Assembly (NCBI GenBank): GCA_964019695.1
Contig: OZ026519.1
Location: 27,123,213 to 27,187,212 of the forward strand
Origin: Loripinus fragilis
Taxonomy: Eukaryota > Mollusca > Bivalvia > Lucinida > Lucinidae
Length of the DNA: 64,000 nt
Direction: 5' to 3'
In this document: piece by piece, positions 23,700-34,639 of the stretch
How positions within the stretch are numbered: position 1 is the stretch's first letter
How the letters are laid out: every line of letters starts with the position of its first letter
The notes under the pieces: model-generated
Told to the model about the DNA's origin: nothing
The model's database searches: none
The model's input: the letters and a program-made list of their open reading frames with translations, nothing else
Position numbers and translations under genes: made by a program

Positions 23700-23960
23700 A
23701 AAGAATTTACCACTAACTCTTAACACAACCCACAATGTTCAAGAGAAGTCTGAAAAATGTTCAAGAATATTTTTAGAACAATACAATAAAATCACAGGTT
23801 CTTAAAAAGTTCTTGAACTGTTCAAGAAGCTTAGATTGTTCTTAAACGTTTCAAGTACAATAATTATTGTTCTTAAATCATTCATGAACAGATCACGGAT
23901 TCTAAATTATTTTCAAGCGCTGTTCTTGAACTGCTCTGACGTTACGAACGCCATTTCACA
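23700..23960. repeat. Cluster of TTCAAGAA / TTCTTGAA palindromic words
   Basis: Words such as AGTTCTTGAACTGTTCAAGA, GTTCTTAAACG and ATGTTCAAGAATATT recur in both orientations over about 260 bases, directly upstream of exon 3. They resemble arrays of heat-shock-element half sites (GAA/TTC every 5 bases) but are probably a simple palindromic repeat. Confidence 0.55.
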
Positions 23961-24013
23961 GGGGAGGTGGTTGTATTTCATTAATAATATGGATTCATTT
24001 GGTGTATTTGCAG

Positions 24014-24169
24014 TGGACAATGTGCTACAAGATCTCAGCAAGGGAACCCGTATCAACAAGGTGAAAGGTGGAGGGATACTGTATACTAGGAGCTTCTATC
24101 TTGATACAGATTCTATGAAATTGTTGTACACAGGTTCACAGAAAAGGTTTAGGAAGAAAAATACATCAT
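24014..24169 (+). CDS. PLCD: Phospholipase C, exon 3 (PH domain, N-terminal half)
   Basis: It encodes DNVLQDLSKGTRINKVKGGG, then ILYTRSFYLDTDSMKLLYTG and SQKRFRKKNTS, bounded by TTTGCAG and GTGAGT, phase 1 at both ends. This aligns with the start of the PLC-delta PH domain: NKVK fits the KVK of the first strand, the later arginine (YTR) falls where PLC-delta1 Arg40 lies, and SQK fits the Ser-Arg-Lys of the phosphoinositide pocket. The tryptophan usually before the RRERF motif is absent. The basic RFRKK stretch may add lipid contacts. The PH domain is expected to tether the enzyme to PtdIns(4,5)P2 in the plasma membrane. Confidence 0.85.
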
Positions 24170-24191
24170 GTGAGTAGAGTCCCAATACAGA

Positions 24192-24408
24192 TACAGTAAA
24201 ACCTGTCTTAAGCGGCCACTCAAAAAATGACAAAACAAAGGTCTTAACAACAAATGGTAGCTTAATGAAGGTCTAAAGTATTGCAGAATGCTCTCTTGGA
24301 GCATTCTGCAATACTTTTGACCTGCATTATTAAAGTGATAATCGGTCTTGAAAACCAATTTTTGGTCTTCTTTTTGAGTGGCCAGTCATAAGACAGGTTT
24401 TTGCTGTA
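24192..24408. mobile_element. Palindromic MITE, family E, copy 1
   Basis: The ends are ACAGTAAAACCTGTCTTAAG and AGACAGGTTTTTGCTGTA, with GCCACTCAAAAA / TTTTTGAGTGGC inside. The central hairpin arms are AGTATTGCAGAATGCTC and complement. It begins only 22 bases after the donor of exon 3. Other copies: 32248-32405 (truncated), 46046-46252 and 63191-63399. Confidence 0.85.
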
Positions 24409-25580
24409 TATGCAGGCCAGTGCATGAGATTTCAGACTTGTTGCATTACCAAGCAGTGAAGGCTCTGTCAAGACTTGCCAGAGAGTTTGTTGCTTGCATA
24501 CTTGAAGTATGGATTGTAGATGAAGGCTTAGACCAATAGTTAGACCAAGTTTTTCTGGATTAGTATGTCAGCATTAGAGGCATTTTCGCATATGCAATAA
24601 GCACTGAAATCTTGCGTGGCCATTATGAATGCTGTTAACATACAGTTATGGGATTAGGTATGTAGATCCTTAATGTACAAGTCATTTGTAACCAATATCC
24701 CCACATGGGGGGAATGGCTGGTACAACAAGTTTTCATAATATAAAGCCCTGTTAGAAGCTGAAAAGTGCGGTTAAGGCATTCATAACTTCACATTCTTTT
24801 AAGCGATTTTCCTAGTTCATATTACGTATTTAGATGTATTATCTTTGAGTGAAAATAAGTACAGAAATTTCAGAAAGGGCTGTTACATTACTCAGAAACG
24901 ACAACAACAGCGATCAGAAGAAATGCTACGAGGATTTTCGTATACATCTTTGCAATGGAATGGTTCATGCAAAAATGACAATGTGAATCGGATGCCAGGG
25001 AATATTGTGTGGCAAGAAGGAGGATTTTAATCAAAATGGCCGGTTCATTATTTCGTAGAATATAAAGCAATATTAAGAATTTTGCAGTTATTAATCGCCA
25101 ATTTGTAGATAATTCACTCCACGAAGAAACAGACTGAAAAAACATATGTTATTCTGTCTTCATAGTAAATTTGGAAAAGAGCTGGCTCCATTTGCATAGC
25201 TAAGAAGCAGATCTTAATTTTATGAAAGTAATTATAATGCGAGTTTTGGATTTATTGGCCAGTTTCCATTACATGTTGAACACCTCTTGTACATTGGAAT
25301 TATAAGGAAATATAAACGTCAGGCATGCTTTATAATACACTGCCAATTTTGACATTTCAACGTAATATTTATGCGAAAATTGCTCTTTAAATTTGGTGAA
25401 AAGGTATTAATGATTGGTATAGTCATGAAAATCACATGAATTCTGCACAGCTTTTTACTTAATTATGGTACATCTGGTCTTAAGTAGAAATTGGGCAAGA
25501 TACTGTAAAAAATAGCAGAATCAGCTAAGTTACAAAAATGTTTTCTTTAAATACTTTCTTATGTTTAAATTTTCTCACTA

Positions 25581-25804
25581 CTGTCCTGCCAGCCAAGAGT
25601 GACAGTGATGTTATGTTTTGTTTACAACGTTATCAGGGACTTAGAATCGATAGATCACTTGTGTATTTATCCTATTGCGGGTAGGATTAATACACAAGTG
25701 ATCTATTGATTCATGTTAGCTCAAGTGGTGTGTACAAGTTGAAATTTTACTTAACAATAGTAAACAAAACATGATGTCACTGTCACTCTTGACTGGCAGG
25801 ACAG
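25581..25804. mobile_element. Palindromic MITE, family K, copy 2
   Basis: CTGTCCTGCCAGCCAAGAGT begins it and CTCTTGACTGGCAGGACAG ends it, flanked by TA. The central palindrome ATAGATCACTTGTGTATTTA is shared with copy 1. Its right end lies 57 bases before exon 4. Confidence 0.85.
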
Positions 25805-25861
25805 TAATTATAGTTTAAGCCAAATGTTGAGTTTTTGAAGACAAACATACATCTATTGCAG

Positions 25862-25932
25862 GGTCCCTCTCTTCCATAGAAGAAATAAGAGAAGGAGAAA
25901 AAGACTATGCAAAGAGGCTAGATCGTCATGAT
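25862..25932 (+). CDS. PLCD: Phospholipase C, exon 4 (PH domain, middle)
   Basis: It encodes SLSSIEEIREGEKDYAKRLD and RHD after a split Trp codon, from acceptor ATTGCAG to donor GTAAGT, leaving phase 0. SIEEIREG corresponds to the SIEDIQEVRMG strand of PLC-delta PH domains, which makes the identification firm despite the short length. Confidence 0.85.
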
Positions 25933-26007
25933 GTAAGTTGACCCATTCTTCCTGCACACCAAATCTGGCGAGCAGTTGCAGATAGAGAGGGGGTTTGTGG
26001 GGTTTTC

Positions 26008-26010
<3 letters not shown>

Positions 26011-26054
<44 letters not shown>

Positions 26055-26129
26055 TTTTTAAATATCCTATGAAAATGAAATAATTTGGTCTCAGTGAGAC
26101 CAAATTATTTCATTTTCATGGGATATTTA
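26011..26129. repeat. Poly-C tract of 43 bases followed by a 71-bp near-perfect palindrome
   Basis: An uninterrupted C run spans 26011-26053. Directly after it, TAAATATCC.ATGAAAATGA... TTTGGTCTCA meets its complement at 26095, giving a long hairpin. CCTGGATCCGCCCCTG at about 26198 resembles the end of the GGATCC-ended element at 34640-34945, so this may be part of a related insertion. The tract length is liable to sequencing error. Confidence 0.75.
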
Positions 26130-26584
26130 ATAAGAATAAGATCAGCAAAGCAAACCCCCCCACACCTTTCATATGAACCCCCTTTCCAGAAATCCTGGAT
26201 CCGCCCCTGAAATCATGATGTAGAGGTGAAATTATCAAACCTTCCCACTTCAGAATGCATTACTGTAACATACCTTTGGACCAGCATAAAAAATTTCACA
26301 ATTATAATAGTTTATATCTGTTACAGAAGATTGCTTTGAACTAACAAATGGTTTAGACTCTGATATAATGTGGCATCTTATCTAGGTACACACTGTTTGC
26401 AATTTCACTCCTTTAGGGACTAGTTTGAAATGACTATAAAAAAAACTAACCGGGCTTGTACATGGTGTGACCAAATCTTTGTAAACAGTTTCACTGCTGA
26501 AGTTTGAGGTTTTGAGAGAAATATAGGTAAATTGAGAGCTAAGCGAGGTCAGATCAGGGTTGCTCAATATTGTAATATTATTAA

Positions 26585-26798
26585 CTCTTTGCCTGCTGGG
26601 TACATGTAATTATGCATGCTATTTTGTTGTCCACTGGTTTATTTCAAAATCAACATTTTAAAAAAAAATCCTCTTGGGAATAACATCAGCGTGTCAAACA
26701 TTTTGGATCCAGATCTGAGGCCCGACATTTTGTCCGGCCTGATTTGGGTCCAAACTGTTTGCAAAGGTTATGAGCAGACAACGCTAGTAGGCAAAGAG
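26585..26798. mobile_element. Palindromic MITE, family C
   Basis: It begins after TTAA with CTCTTTGCCTGCTGGG and ends AGTAGGCAAAGAG before TTGA. The core is opposed TTTTGGATCCAGATC and GATTTGGGTCCAAACTG. A frame crosses it but has no protein-like content. Confidence 0.75.
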
Positions 26799-26867
26799 TT
26801 GAAGGTAAAGAAACATAGGTCTAGATCGGCAAAAAAGTTCAGCTTAAAGTCGCAAATACTTTCGCAA

Positions 26868-26970
26868 ATACCATCAGTTTTAACATTTGTTTTGGGTGCT
26901 CAAAAGAACCGTCTCATTGACGTATGTTTTGGCTGAGAAATAAGTAAAATGTTTTTTGATTACGCTCTCT
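26868..26970. mobile_element. Family F MITE, half-deleted
   Basis: ACCATCAGTTTTAACATTTG and TTTTGGGTGCTCAAAAGAAC with GTCTCATTGA are present, but the second hairpin arm is missing before CGTATGTTTTGGCTGAG. Confidence 0.65.
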
Positions 26971-27671
26971 TATCTAGCGGAAAAGTATTGCATAAACTTT
27001 ACTGTACCAGCCCACCAAGTACACACATTGACAAGGTAGATTAACTTTTAAAATCATTCACTAAATCTACATCTTAGCAGATGCCAGTAAACAAAGGCAG
27101 TACTTAGGAACAGTTTCTGATTGCTCAAACAAAGCATACATGTATATTGTGGACTTCTAACAATTTATATGATTTTCTAAGTTATGTAAGTTATGTAACC
27201 CTTTTCTGTCCATTTCACACCTCATGTCTTCTTATGTTCTTAGGTAGCTATATTTTACAAACACTATGGACCCGGATAAGACTTATCTGATCATGGTTCA
27301 TAGGGTTTGCTTCCATCATAAAATCTAGTCTGAAGTGTACTTGATCATATGCAGCAGATGTAAAAAAAACAGACAACATTTTTTTGACAAAAATAATTTG
27401 GCAGGATTGGGGTTAAAGTTAGGATATTTATATATTACCACTTAAAAATCCTTTTTGTGGTGGTTTTCAACAAGGTACATCTCAAACCCCTGCTCAGCTA
27501 CAGAGACTTAGCTTTAGAATAGTTAAACCAGTGTATATGTGGCTATTATTCTTTTTAAGGATGCTGATGACACATAGACTAATCTGCGGCTTTATATATC
27601 AAAACCAGGTTTTCTCATGACATGGAAGTGGATCAGAAGCTTATTATCTTGTTGGTACCCTGATAGACTTA

Positions 27672-27895
27672 TATATGGGCCAGTGCATGAGATTTCCAAC
27701 AATGTGATATGTGCGTCCAGCAAAGTCTCAGATCAGCCTGCGCATACGCACAGTTTGATCAGCGCCTTTGCTAATCGCTTGAGTATTCTACGATTGTTAA
27801 GCTACAGACTGAACACCATTTGGAGTTTCTTAGCTTAAAAGAATCTTGCACGGGCTCGTCTGAGACTACACTTGTCAAAATGCAACATTGTTGAA
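27672..27895. mobile_element. Palindromic MITE, family H
   Basis: The termini are GGGCCAGTGCATGAGATTTC and ATCACATGCAACGGCTC. The inside has AGTCTCAGATCAGCCTGCGC and GTCTGAGACTACACTTGTC. The family end is of the form TGAGCCATGACATGAGATTTCC. Fuller copies: 36426-36665, 42408-42640 and 34960-35475. Confidence 0.7.
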
Positions 27896-27993
27896 AATCA
27901 CATGCAACGGCTCAATTATGTCATTGACCCTAGCATTTCAAATAAACATTTTCTATAAATATGAAATATATAAAAGCCTCTTTATGACAAACC

Positions 27994-29253
27994 CAGGCCC
28001 CCTAGTGGAACCTTTAAAACCTTTAGAAACCTTTATTTTGGTTGGAATCCTTTAAAACCTTTTATTTGACTGAAAAACCTTTAATAACCTTTATTTTGAT
28101 TGATAAACCTTTAATTTTTGCAAGATCAGTTTGAACATTATATTAAAGAAATAGACCATAAGTATGTTGACAAAAAATGTCTGTGACAGCTTTAGTTTTT
28201 AAAAAGCTGTATTCATCCTCAGACCATTTTTCTACCTAACTCTTGTACCAGGGTGACTCTATAGTGGTCTGATGGTCAGTTTTCCTGAGGCTTCAGATAA
28301 AGCAGCAATAAAAAAGAAAGAGTGAGGTAGGGTAAATATAAATGCTTTCGGGTTTTTTCTTGCTTTACATACATGCTAAACTGCAGAGGACATGTCAGAA
28401 TGACTAGTTGATCCTAATCACACTTTTCCTAGGCTGGCTTAATCCAAATCATGTCACATGTACTCAGTGCTCATCTTTCACTAGTAGCTGACAACTAGTG
28501 AAAGAATGTGCAGACTTAAACTCCTGAATATTAGGCTGGACGCACCACCAACTGCAATGATAGTCTGTAAAAGCTGGGCTGGACTCATCCGTTGAATTCT
28601 GGACTCAATTTATGTTGGGCTCGGGTGAGCAGGGTTAACTCGAGTGAAATGTGCTGATTTTCACATTTTAATGACTTAAGTTGTCAAATCTGAAGACTGA
28701 TTTCTACACATAAACGAGACTAATGCTGATAAATGCACATCTTTGTAAATCTTTATTTTAAAAGAACATACAATATAAATGGGAGCAACATCCACTGAAA
28801 TTCTTCATTTACTGAAGGGGAAAATTGCCCCTACAAAGTGACCAGAGATGGCTTCTCCTGCTTTCTTGATTCAAAAAATTTTGCGGGGGAGCACCCCCAA
28901 CCCCCCTTCCAGACTAGGAAATGTGATTTATTTTTCAAACCAACACTGCTCAACACAAGCCTTAGGTTAAAAGTATGGTTTATTAAAAAACAATAAGAGT
29001 AATTTTCTGTTGATTTGTGATTAGATGGTTATATATTTGTTGCCTAAGGATTTTATATATCAGTACCATACCGTCATCATTCTATCTTTAGAATAGCAGG
29101 GATTTAGAGAGCAGGATCCGATAAAATTACTCGAAAATTTGACATTGATTTGCTCTTTATTTTTGTTAGAATTTCAATGAATTAACCTTTATTTTGCCTA
29201 AAATAGCCTTTATAAAACACCTTTGATTTCATGAAAGTCAGCTAGGGGGCCTG
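27994..29253. mobile_element. hAT-like non-autonomous element, 1.26 kb
   Basis: Perfect 12-bp inverted ends CAGGCCCCCTAG / CTAGGGGGCCTG are flanked by the direct repeat CAAACC. The CAGG-type terminus resembles hAT ends, although the visible duplication is 6 rather than 8 bp. Both subterminal regions carry AACCTTTATTTTG words. No transposase frame is present. Confidence 0.75.
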
Positions 29254-29369
29254 CAAACCTTAAACATAATGAAGTTTTTACTTTGTGTATACCCCCGATT
29301 AGTGAAGACACTGGCCATCTATAAATAACAACAAAACACACTGAAATGTTAAAAGTTTGTTATAAAGAG

Positions 29370-30330
29370 GCTTTTTAGCTCACCTGAGCTGAAGGCTCAA
29401 GTGAGACATGGAAATGCTAGGTCTGTTGTCCCGCCACACTTTCAAAGTAGTATATCTCAAAAGTCAGTTGACCAATTTTGATCAAATTTCATGCAAAGCA
29501 TCATCGCTGCATAAGGTTTTTTGACAGATTGGATTGGAAATCTGGTTGCCATGGCAACATATAGCTTCCATAGACATATACTCAGAAACACAATTTAAGG
29601 ATATTAAATTTGGGAATATAATTTTCAACAAAGTATTTTGTCAATGATAGAACTATCACTTTGCATTACCAAGTGCAAATTGAAGTTTACGGGTCATTGG
29701 TTACGATACAGTAACACAGCAAATGTACCGACCCTCTCTACCCAAAGTTCACAAGCAAAAAATTTAGCGCTCACAATTTTTGCTGCAACCTTTACCAGGT
29801 CATTGCTTATGTTCTAATTCCGACAACAGACAAAAGTTTACACCAATTTATCAGTCATTGTCCCTTATAATGGGACAACTTCTTCAACAAAAATACACAG
29901 ATATGGCATACCTGGGGCAAATTTGACCACAAATTAGCAGTAAAACACTGACAACAGCTTCAAAATTAGGTGCCATCTTTTGGAGGGAGAGCCAGCGATG
30001 ATTTTGGAGCCAGTCATTATGGAATACAAACGATAAAAATTGGTTTCAATCATTTTTGAACGTTTGTAACTTTTCAGTATAGAGGGTTGAACCATTTGGA
30101 TTTGTACTGTACTTAAACCATTGAAGCGTGACTGAAATAAAGCACCCATTTTGATTGCAGATTTCTGGAACTATGAAGTGCATGCATAATTAGTTAAGTT
30201 TTTATTGTATTAAATGTTAGAGATGGGACTGAATCTAAATATCCTTCAATTGTTTTTCTGAGTATATGATGGGAAAATCTTTTAAAAGCTTCTTCTCTAA
30301 AATAATGAGGCTCACATGTACAGCTTATCA
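29370..30330 (+). mobile_element. CTCACCTGAG-type repeat, copy 1
   Basis: It starts with the hairpin TAGCTCACCTGAGCTGAAGG... CTCAAGTGAG, followed by an AAAGTAGTATATCTCAAAAG block and the TGGTTGCCATGGCAACA palindrome near 29545. This start is a familiar mobile-element signature in bivalve genomes. The 3' boundary is unclear. Confidence 0.6.
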
Positions 30331-30809
30331 TTTAGTATGCTATAGCTGGTTGAAATTTTCAAATTATTTCATTTCTAGCTGAATAAGTTTTGAAGGCTAG
30401 CAAAAAAAAATAAGATCTCATCGTATTTGTTTGCTGATGGTAACTTAGAGATCTGACATAGGTTGATATTTGTGACATTGTAATTTTTTAACTGTCCACT
30501 GGGTAAAAAAAAATCGCATGATATTTATGAACATTTTGTCAACAAACTCAGTAGTGCTTAATCTGTAGTCTATTACTCATGATAGAACATGGGTAAAAAT
30601 TTGAAGTATTTCTTTACAACCTTGCATAAGTGAGAAATAAGATAAAATACCTGAAGACCATATTGAGGTTATCTTGTATACTCTAGTCTAAGAGTAGAAC
30701 AACTCGTTAACAGGTAAATGGGCCATGTCATGAGAAAATCTTGTTGTCATTTTGCCAACAAGAAAGGTCACTCAGGTCAGCCTCCCAACATGTACTTCAA
30801 ATGTTGTTT

Positions 30810-32215
30810 TTTGAGCTCACCTGAGCCGAAGGCTCGTGGGTTAGCTAATAGTATACCAGTCGGGTCTATGACAAAACATAGAACGACAAAACATAGAAAA
30901 GCAAAAATATAGAAAAGACATAATATAGAAAGACAAAACATAGAAAAAAAACATCGAAAAAAGATCGAAAATTTTTCGAAATAACATCGAAAAAGTTCAG
31001 AAACATCGAATATTTATTTCCATCAATTTTACGACAAAAATACATTTTTGGATATTTGAGGTAAGCCTAGCGAACATTGATAAATTAAGCGACCAATAAA
31101 CCATAAAAGTGCAATTAGATTCTATCACTGCTAGTTTCGTTTTGCGATAAGTTATCACGTAACGTTGTGGGCCAAGCCCTTACATGAATGTACGTTATTG
31201 CGGACACACCTCTTTCCTCAGAGCGTGTTTCTCCGACTCAGTGTTGGATTGCTCTCCATTGAGAAATTAAAAAAAATCCGAATATTTGAGTAAGCCTGAC
31301 CCAGAATTGAGCTTATTCGTCGGTGCCAGTCTTTCTAACAGACCAAATAGATGGCGGATGGTCCAGTGAGCGAATGTTAAACGAAGCATAGCAATCGCCA
31401 AGCGGTCAACTAATTATAATTTTTCACACTTATTGTTCTATTATTGGTTGTTCTATTATTCATCACTCTAATGTTGCTTCTATGTTTTGACGCATCTATT
31501 AAATGTCGTTTCTCTCTTTTGTCTTTCTATATGTTTTGTCGCACACCGTACCAGTCACTCCAGCGTCCGTCCGTTCACAATTTCAAACATCTTCTCCTCT
31601 GAAACCACTGGGTCAATTAAATTCAAATTTCATATGGAGACTTCTTAGGACGCGGAAACGAAAGTTTGTTCAAATGGTCCTGGTCACATGACCAAGATGG
31701 CCCCCACGCCCATATATGGTAAAAACCCTTTAAAATCTTCTTCTCCAGAATCAGAAGGCCGATGACCTTGGGACTTGGTATGTAGCATTTGGGGTGTGGG
31801 GCCTACCAAGTTTGCTCAAATGAGGATCCTAGGTTGACCTTGACCTACTTAACGTCAAGGTCAAATTAGCTTCCTTATGCATTTAAATAGGAAAATTTCT
31901 GAAAAGTTGATTTTTTTTTAAAAACTGTGGAAGCCTTAGTCATTATTCTCACTTGATATGTTTAACCTCATGAGACAATGGATATAAATAAGTTCCAAAG
32001 GTCAAGGTTGACCTTTGACCTTTCAGCTTAGGTCACTCATAATGAAGTCCCATCAATATATTAAAACATAGTTTTCTCACAAACCATTGGCCCAATTGAA
32101 CTCAAATTTCATGTGAAGACTCCTTATGGTAAGTTAGCCAAAATTTATGAAAAATATTTTGGTCACATGACCAAGATGGCTGCCACCCTAACCTTCAGGT
32201 CCTCTAGTTTATATT
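30810..32215 (+). mobile_element. CTCACCTGAG-type repeat, copy 2, interrupted
   Basis: It begins GAGCTCACCTGAGCCGAAGG, then is interrupted at 30862 and resumes at 31549 with CCAGTCACTCCAGCGTCCGTCC. The body then repeats related paragraphs: a CACATGACCAAGATGGC block (twice, about 31684 and 32164) and GACCTTGACCTACTTAACGTC / AAGGTCAAGGTTGACCTTTG blocks. No protein coding. Confidence 0.65.
30862..31548. mobile_element. TIR element nested in the CTCACCTGAG-type repeat
   Basis: The target duplication TACCAGT(C) lies at 30854-30861 and 31549-31556. The ends GGGTCTATGACAAAACATAG and TATATGTTTTGTCGCACACC are inverted. Many ACAAAACATAGAAA words line the left side and TTCTATGTTTTG words the right. The 7-8 bp duplication fits hAT-type insertion. 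Non-autonomous. Confidence 0.75.
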
Positions 32216-32247
32216 TTAAGCCCAAATTTTCTATCCGTATATTTGGC

Positions 32248-32405
32248 TACAGTAAAACCTGTCTTAAGCAGCCACTCAAATGGTAGCTTAGTGAAGGTCA
32301 ATAGTATTGCAGAATTGGAGCAATCTGAAATACTTTTGACTTGCATTAAGCGATAATCGGTCTTGAAAACCAAATTTTGGTCTTTTTAATGGCCGCTTCA
32401 AGATT
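32248..32405. mobile_element. Family E MITE, truncated
   Basis: ACAGTAAAACCTGTCTTAAG is intact at the left; the central hairpin has lost bases and the right end stops after TTTGGTCTTTTTAATGGCCGC. Confidence 0.75.
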
Positions 32406-32449
32406 CTTAGTCTACATTAGATCAAGAAAAACCAAACATTGAATTAAAA

Positions 32450-32545
32450 TTGTGAATATAGTTTATTTGTTTTGGGTGCTCAGTGAGACATTTCTTTTGA
32501 CTACCCACAACAGATATTTAGTTAAGAAATAATTTTGTTTTGAAA
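32450..32545. mobile_element. Family F MITE, decayed
   Basis: TTTGTTTTGGGTGCTCAGTGAGAC and CTTTTGACTACCCACAACAG are recognisable hairpin arms. Confidence 0.55.
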
Positions 32546-33657
32546 AAAAATGTTTGAGTCATGCCGGGATGATTTTAACTGAGATCTTCTTTTTGGATAA
32601 TCTCCACAAGAAATGAGCCCTATTCTGACATGATACCCTTTTCCCATATTTGTCATCGATATGTATTGAACACAGGTCATGTGAGGTTTTGTGTTGTTAC
32701 CACTGTATGGGTGTTAACTCTTGATTTATGAACAAAATCAATTTTAACCATTGAACTTCACAATTGGGGCATGCTTAACTGAATTTACACATTCTCAATG
32801 ACTGTCATAAGTTTATTGACCTCTTAACATCATTTACCCAACACTGTAAGGAAATTAAAACTTTCATTACATTATATGTACATTCTGAATATTTGGGTAG
32901 ATTATATACTTCTTTAACATGACCAACAGCAATAGAGAATGATCTAACACTTTTCTACTACCTGTTGTGTCTGGAGATAGAAGATTGACATTAATTATCT
33001 CCTTGAGGGCATCCCTGTTAAATGACTGTATTTATTAAACCATATACAGTTTTGCACCATCATAAGTTCAGCCTTTATGCACTCTTTTTTTTATCAGTTG
33101 TTGGCCAAGGTAAGCAAAATATAAGGCAATATGCAGTTCATAAATACTCTTTATAAAACCAGCCATCTCTACATGACAAATTTATCTACTAGGCAATAAA
33201 AGTTTGAAAATAATATGCAGTATGCAATAAAGCGGGTCCAAACTACAGAAGAGATGGATAAATTATTTTCATGAGATAATTTTAATGTAGCATAAAACAG
33301 TACTTTTTAGATTTTTTATCATGATGAATTTAATTTAAATTGACACTGAAGTCAGTAATTAGTAGGTTTTATTTGAAAAGTTAGGAAAAGCTACAAATTT
33401 ATTTAGTCACTCATCTGGAGGTCCTGTTCGGTAATGATGGTTTATTGTACTGATGTTTGCACCTGAGTAAGATTTTTACCTGTGTGCCCCCTGGCTATAC
33501 TAAAAGGAATACAGGTGATAGGTAAAAATTATGGGTCCTCCGAAATTTGAGATTTGTTGATGGGTGAATCCTTTGGCCATATCATCATGCTTACAATTAA
33601 TGTTTCTAAGGTCTGTATTATCTCTTACTATGCTAAGCCCAGATATATCCTGTCTTG

Positions 33658-33970
33658 AAAATGGTTCGAGCCTCACCGGTGTAACTGTGTTGTGGTCTTT
33701 GAGCAAGACACATTTATCCTAGCTAAGTATTGGTTCAACCCAGGAAGACCTGTCCCTGTTTAACTGAAAGATTGTTGATGGGACGTAAAGAATCAAATCA
33801 AACAAACAAACAAAAACTGTCTTGAAAACAGTGTGGATCCAGATCAGCTAGCTTCATAGAAGCCATCTGATCAGACCATAGCTGTTGACTTGGGACGTAA
33901 AGCAACAAGTGTGGATCCAGATCAGCTAGCTTCATAGAAGCCAGCTGATCAGGATCCACACTGGTTCCCA
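33658..33970 (+). mobile_element. 5'-truncated SINE family 2, followed by short palindromes
   Basis: The SINE keeps the B box GGTTCGAGCCTCACC, the TTGAGCAAGACACA block and the AATCAAATCAAACAAACAAA tail (to about 33812). Then two GTGGATCCAGATCAGCTAGC-type hairpins flank a piece of SINE family 1 tail (GACCATAGCTGTTGACTTGG), suggesting successive insertions. Minus-strand frames here are SINE antisense. Confidence 0.7.
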
Positions 33971-34038
33971 CTAAAAGCCTATAAATCATAAAGACAAGCT
34001 CATAACTGGACTCCTGCATGTTAATTGGATATAAATGT

Positions 34039-34235
34039 GGGAGTGCAGTGGCTCAGTGGTTGAGTGATTGACTCAAGACTGAAGGGCTGCGGGTTCAAGC
34101 CTCACCAGCATCTCTGCGTTGTGTCTTTGAGCAAGACACATTAAGACTAAGCTTAGTACTGGTTCAACCCAGGAAGACCAGTCCCTACATAACAGTAAGA
34201 TTGTTGATGGGATGTAAAGAATCAAATCAAACAAA
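34039..34235 (+). mobile_element. tRNA-derived SINE, family 2, full-length
   Basis: It has GTGGCTCAGTGGTTGAGTG (A box), CGGGTTCAAGCCTC (B box), TTGAGCAAGACACATTAAG, TACTGGTTCAACCCAGGAAG and an AAAGAATCAAATCAAACAAA tail. Good internal polymerase III boxes are retained. Confidence 0.85.
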
Positions 34236-34244
34236 GCATATTAA

Positions 34245-34437
34245 CCCTCAACTGCAGCAGACGACAAATTTTGAGACATCTTTCTCAATTTTTGACAAAA
34301 ATAAGGTATGATATTACATGAGAATCGTCTGCCAGCAGACGATTCTCATGAAATATCATGCTTTATTTATTATATTTGAAAAAGTGGCAAAATTTTAAAT
34401 TGTCGTCTGCTCCAAATTATAGGTGGCGCTTTAAGGG
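34245..34437. mobile_element. Palindromic MITE, family B (TTAA type)
   Basis: It is flanked by TTAA on both sides, with ends CCCTCAACTGCAGCAGACGA and GGCGCTTTAAGGG. The centre GAATCGTCTGCCAGCAGACGATTC is a perfect hairpin. It sits between the SINE tail and exon 5, ending 34 bases before the acceptor. Confidence 0.8.
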
Positions 34438-34471
34438 TTAATTCACGTGAATGTGCTTTGTGTCATTTCAG

Positions 34472-34623
34472 CGCTACAAGATACTGTGTGTGGTGTTTGG
34501 GGCCAACCATGAAGTGCTGTACCTGATGTGTCCCAGCTACGAGATGAGAGATAAGTGGGTGAAGGGTCTCCGGTACGCCCTACAGCTAGACCAGTACCTC
34601 AAACAGAAGGAGAATTCCAACAT
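34472..34623 (+). CDS. PLCD: Phospholipase C, exon 5 (PH domain, C-terminal part)
   Basis: It encodes RYKILCVVFGANHEVLYLMC, PSYEMRDKWVKGLRYALQLD and QYLKQKENSN, from acceptor TTTCAG. The tryptophan in DKWVKGLRYAL is the conserved one of the PH C-terminal helix (family: WVxGLRxL). I chose the donor AT|GTATCC because it leaves phase 2, which exon 6 needs (giving Ile before WIRQAF). A later GTGCGG would leave phase 0 and break the frame. The open frame continuing past the donor runs into a transposable element. Confidence 0.9.
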
Positions 34624-34639
34624 GTATCCTTGTTATCAA

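Larger units (their letters stand above)
20259..24013 (+). other. Intron 2
   Basis: About 3.8 kb, mostly transposable elements: a CTCACCTGAG-family fragment near 20590-20800 (GCAGAAATTTGGTTACCATGG), families A, C and K and a foldback element. From 22746 to 23690 I recognise nothing. Confidence 0.55.
24170..25861 (+). other. Intron 3
   Basis: About 1.7 kb. It contains family E at the left and family K at the right. A family H remnant (GGCCAGTGCATGAGATTTC) lies near 24415. The stretch 24500-25575 shows nothing I recognise. Confidence 0.6.
25933..34471 (+). other. Intron 4
   Basis: About 8.5 kb, largely built of repeats listed separately. Segments where I recognise nothing: 26220-26580, 26975-27660, 32546-33655. 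A CCTTTAAAACC / CCTTTATTTTG low-complexity run sits inside the hAT-like element near 28010-28110. Confidence 0.5.

Noticed and set aside
24888..25145. 85-residue minus-strand frame with hydrophobic stretches
   Set aside because: No similarity recognised, no splice or promoter context, inside intron 3; most likely chance.
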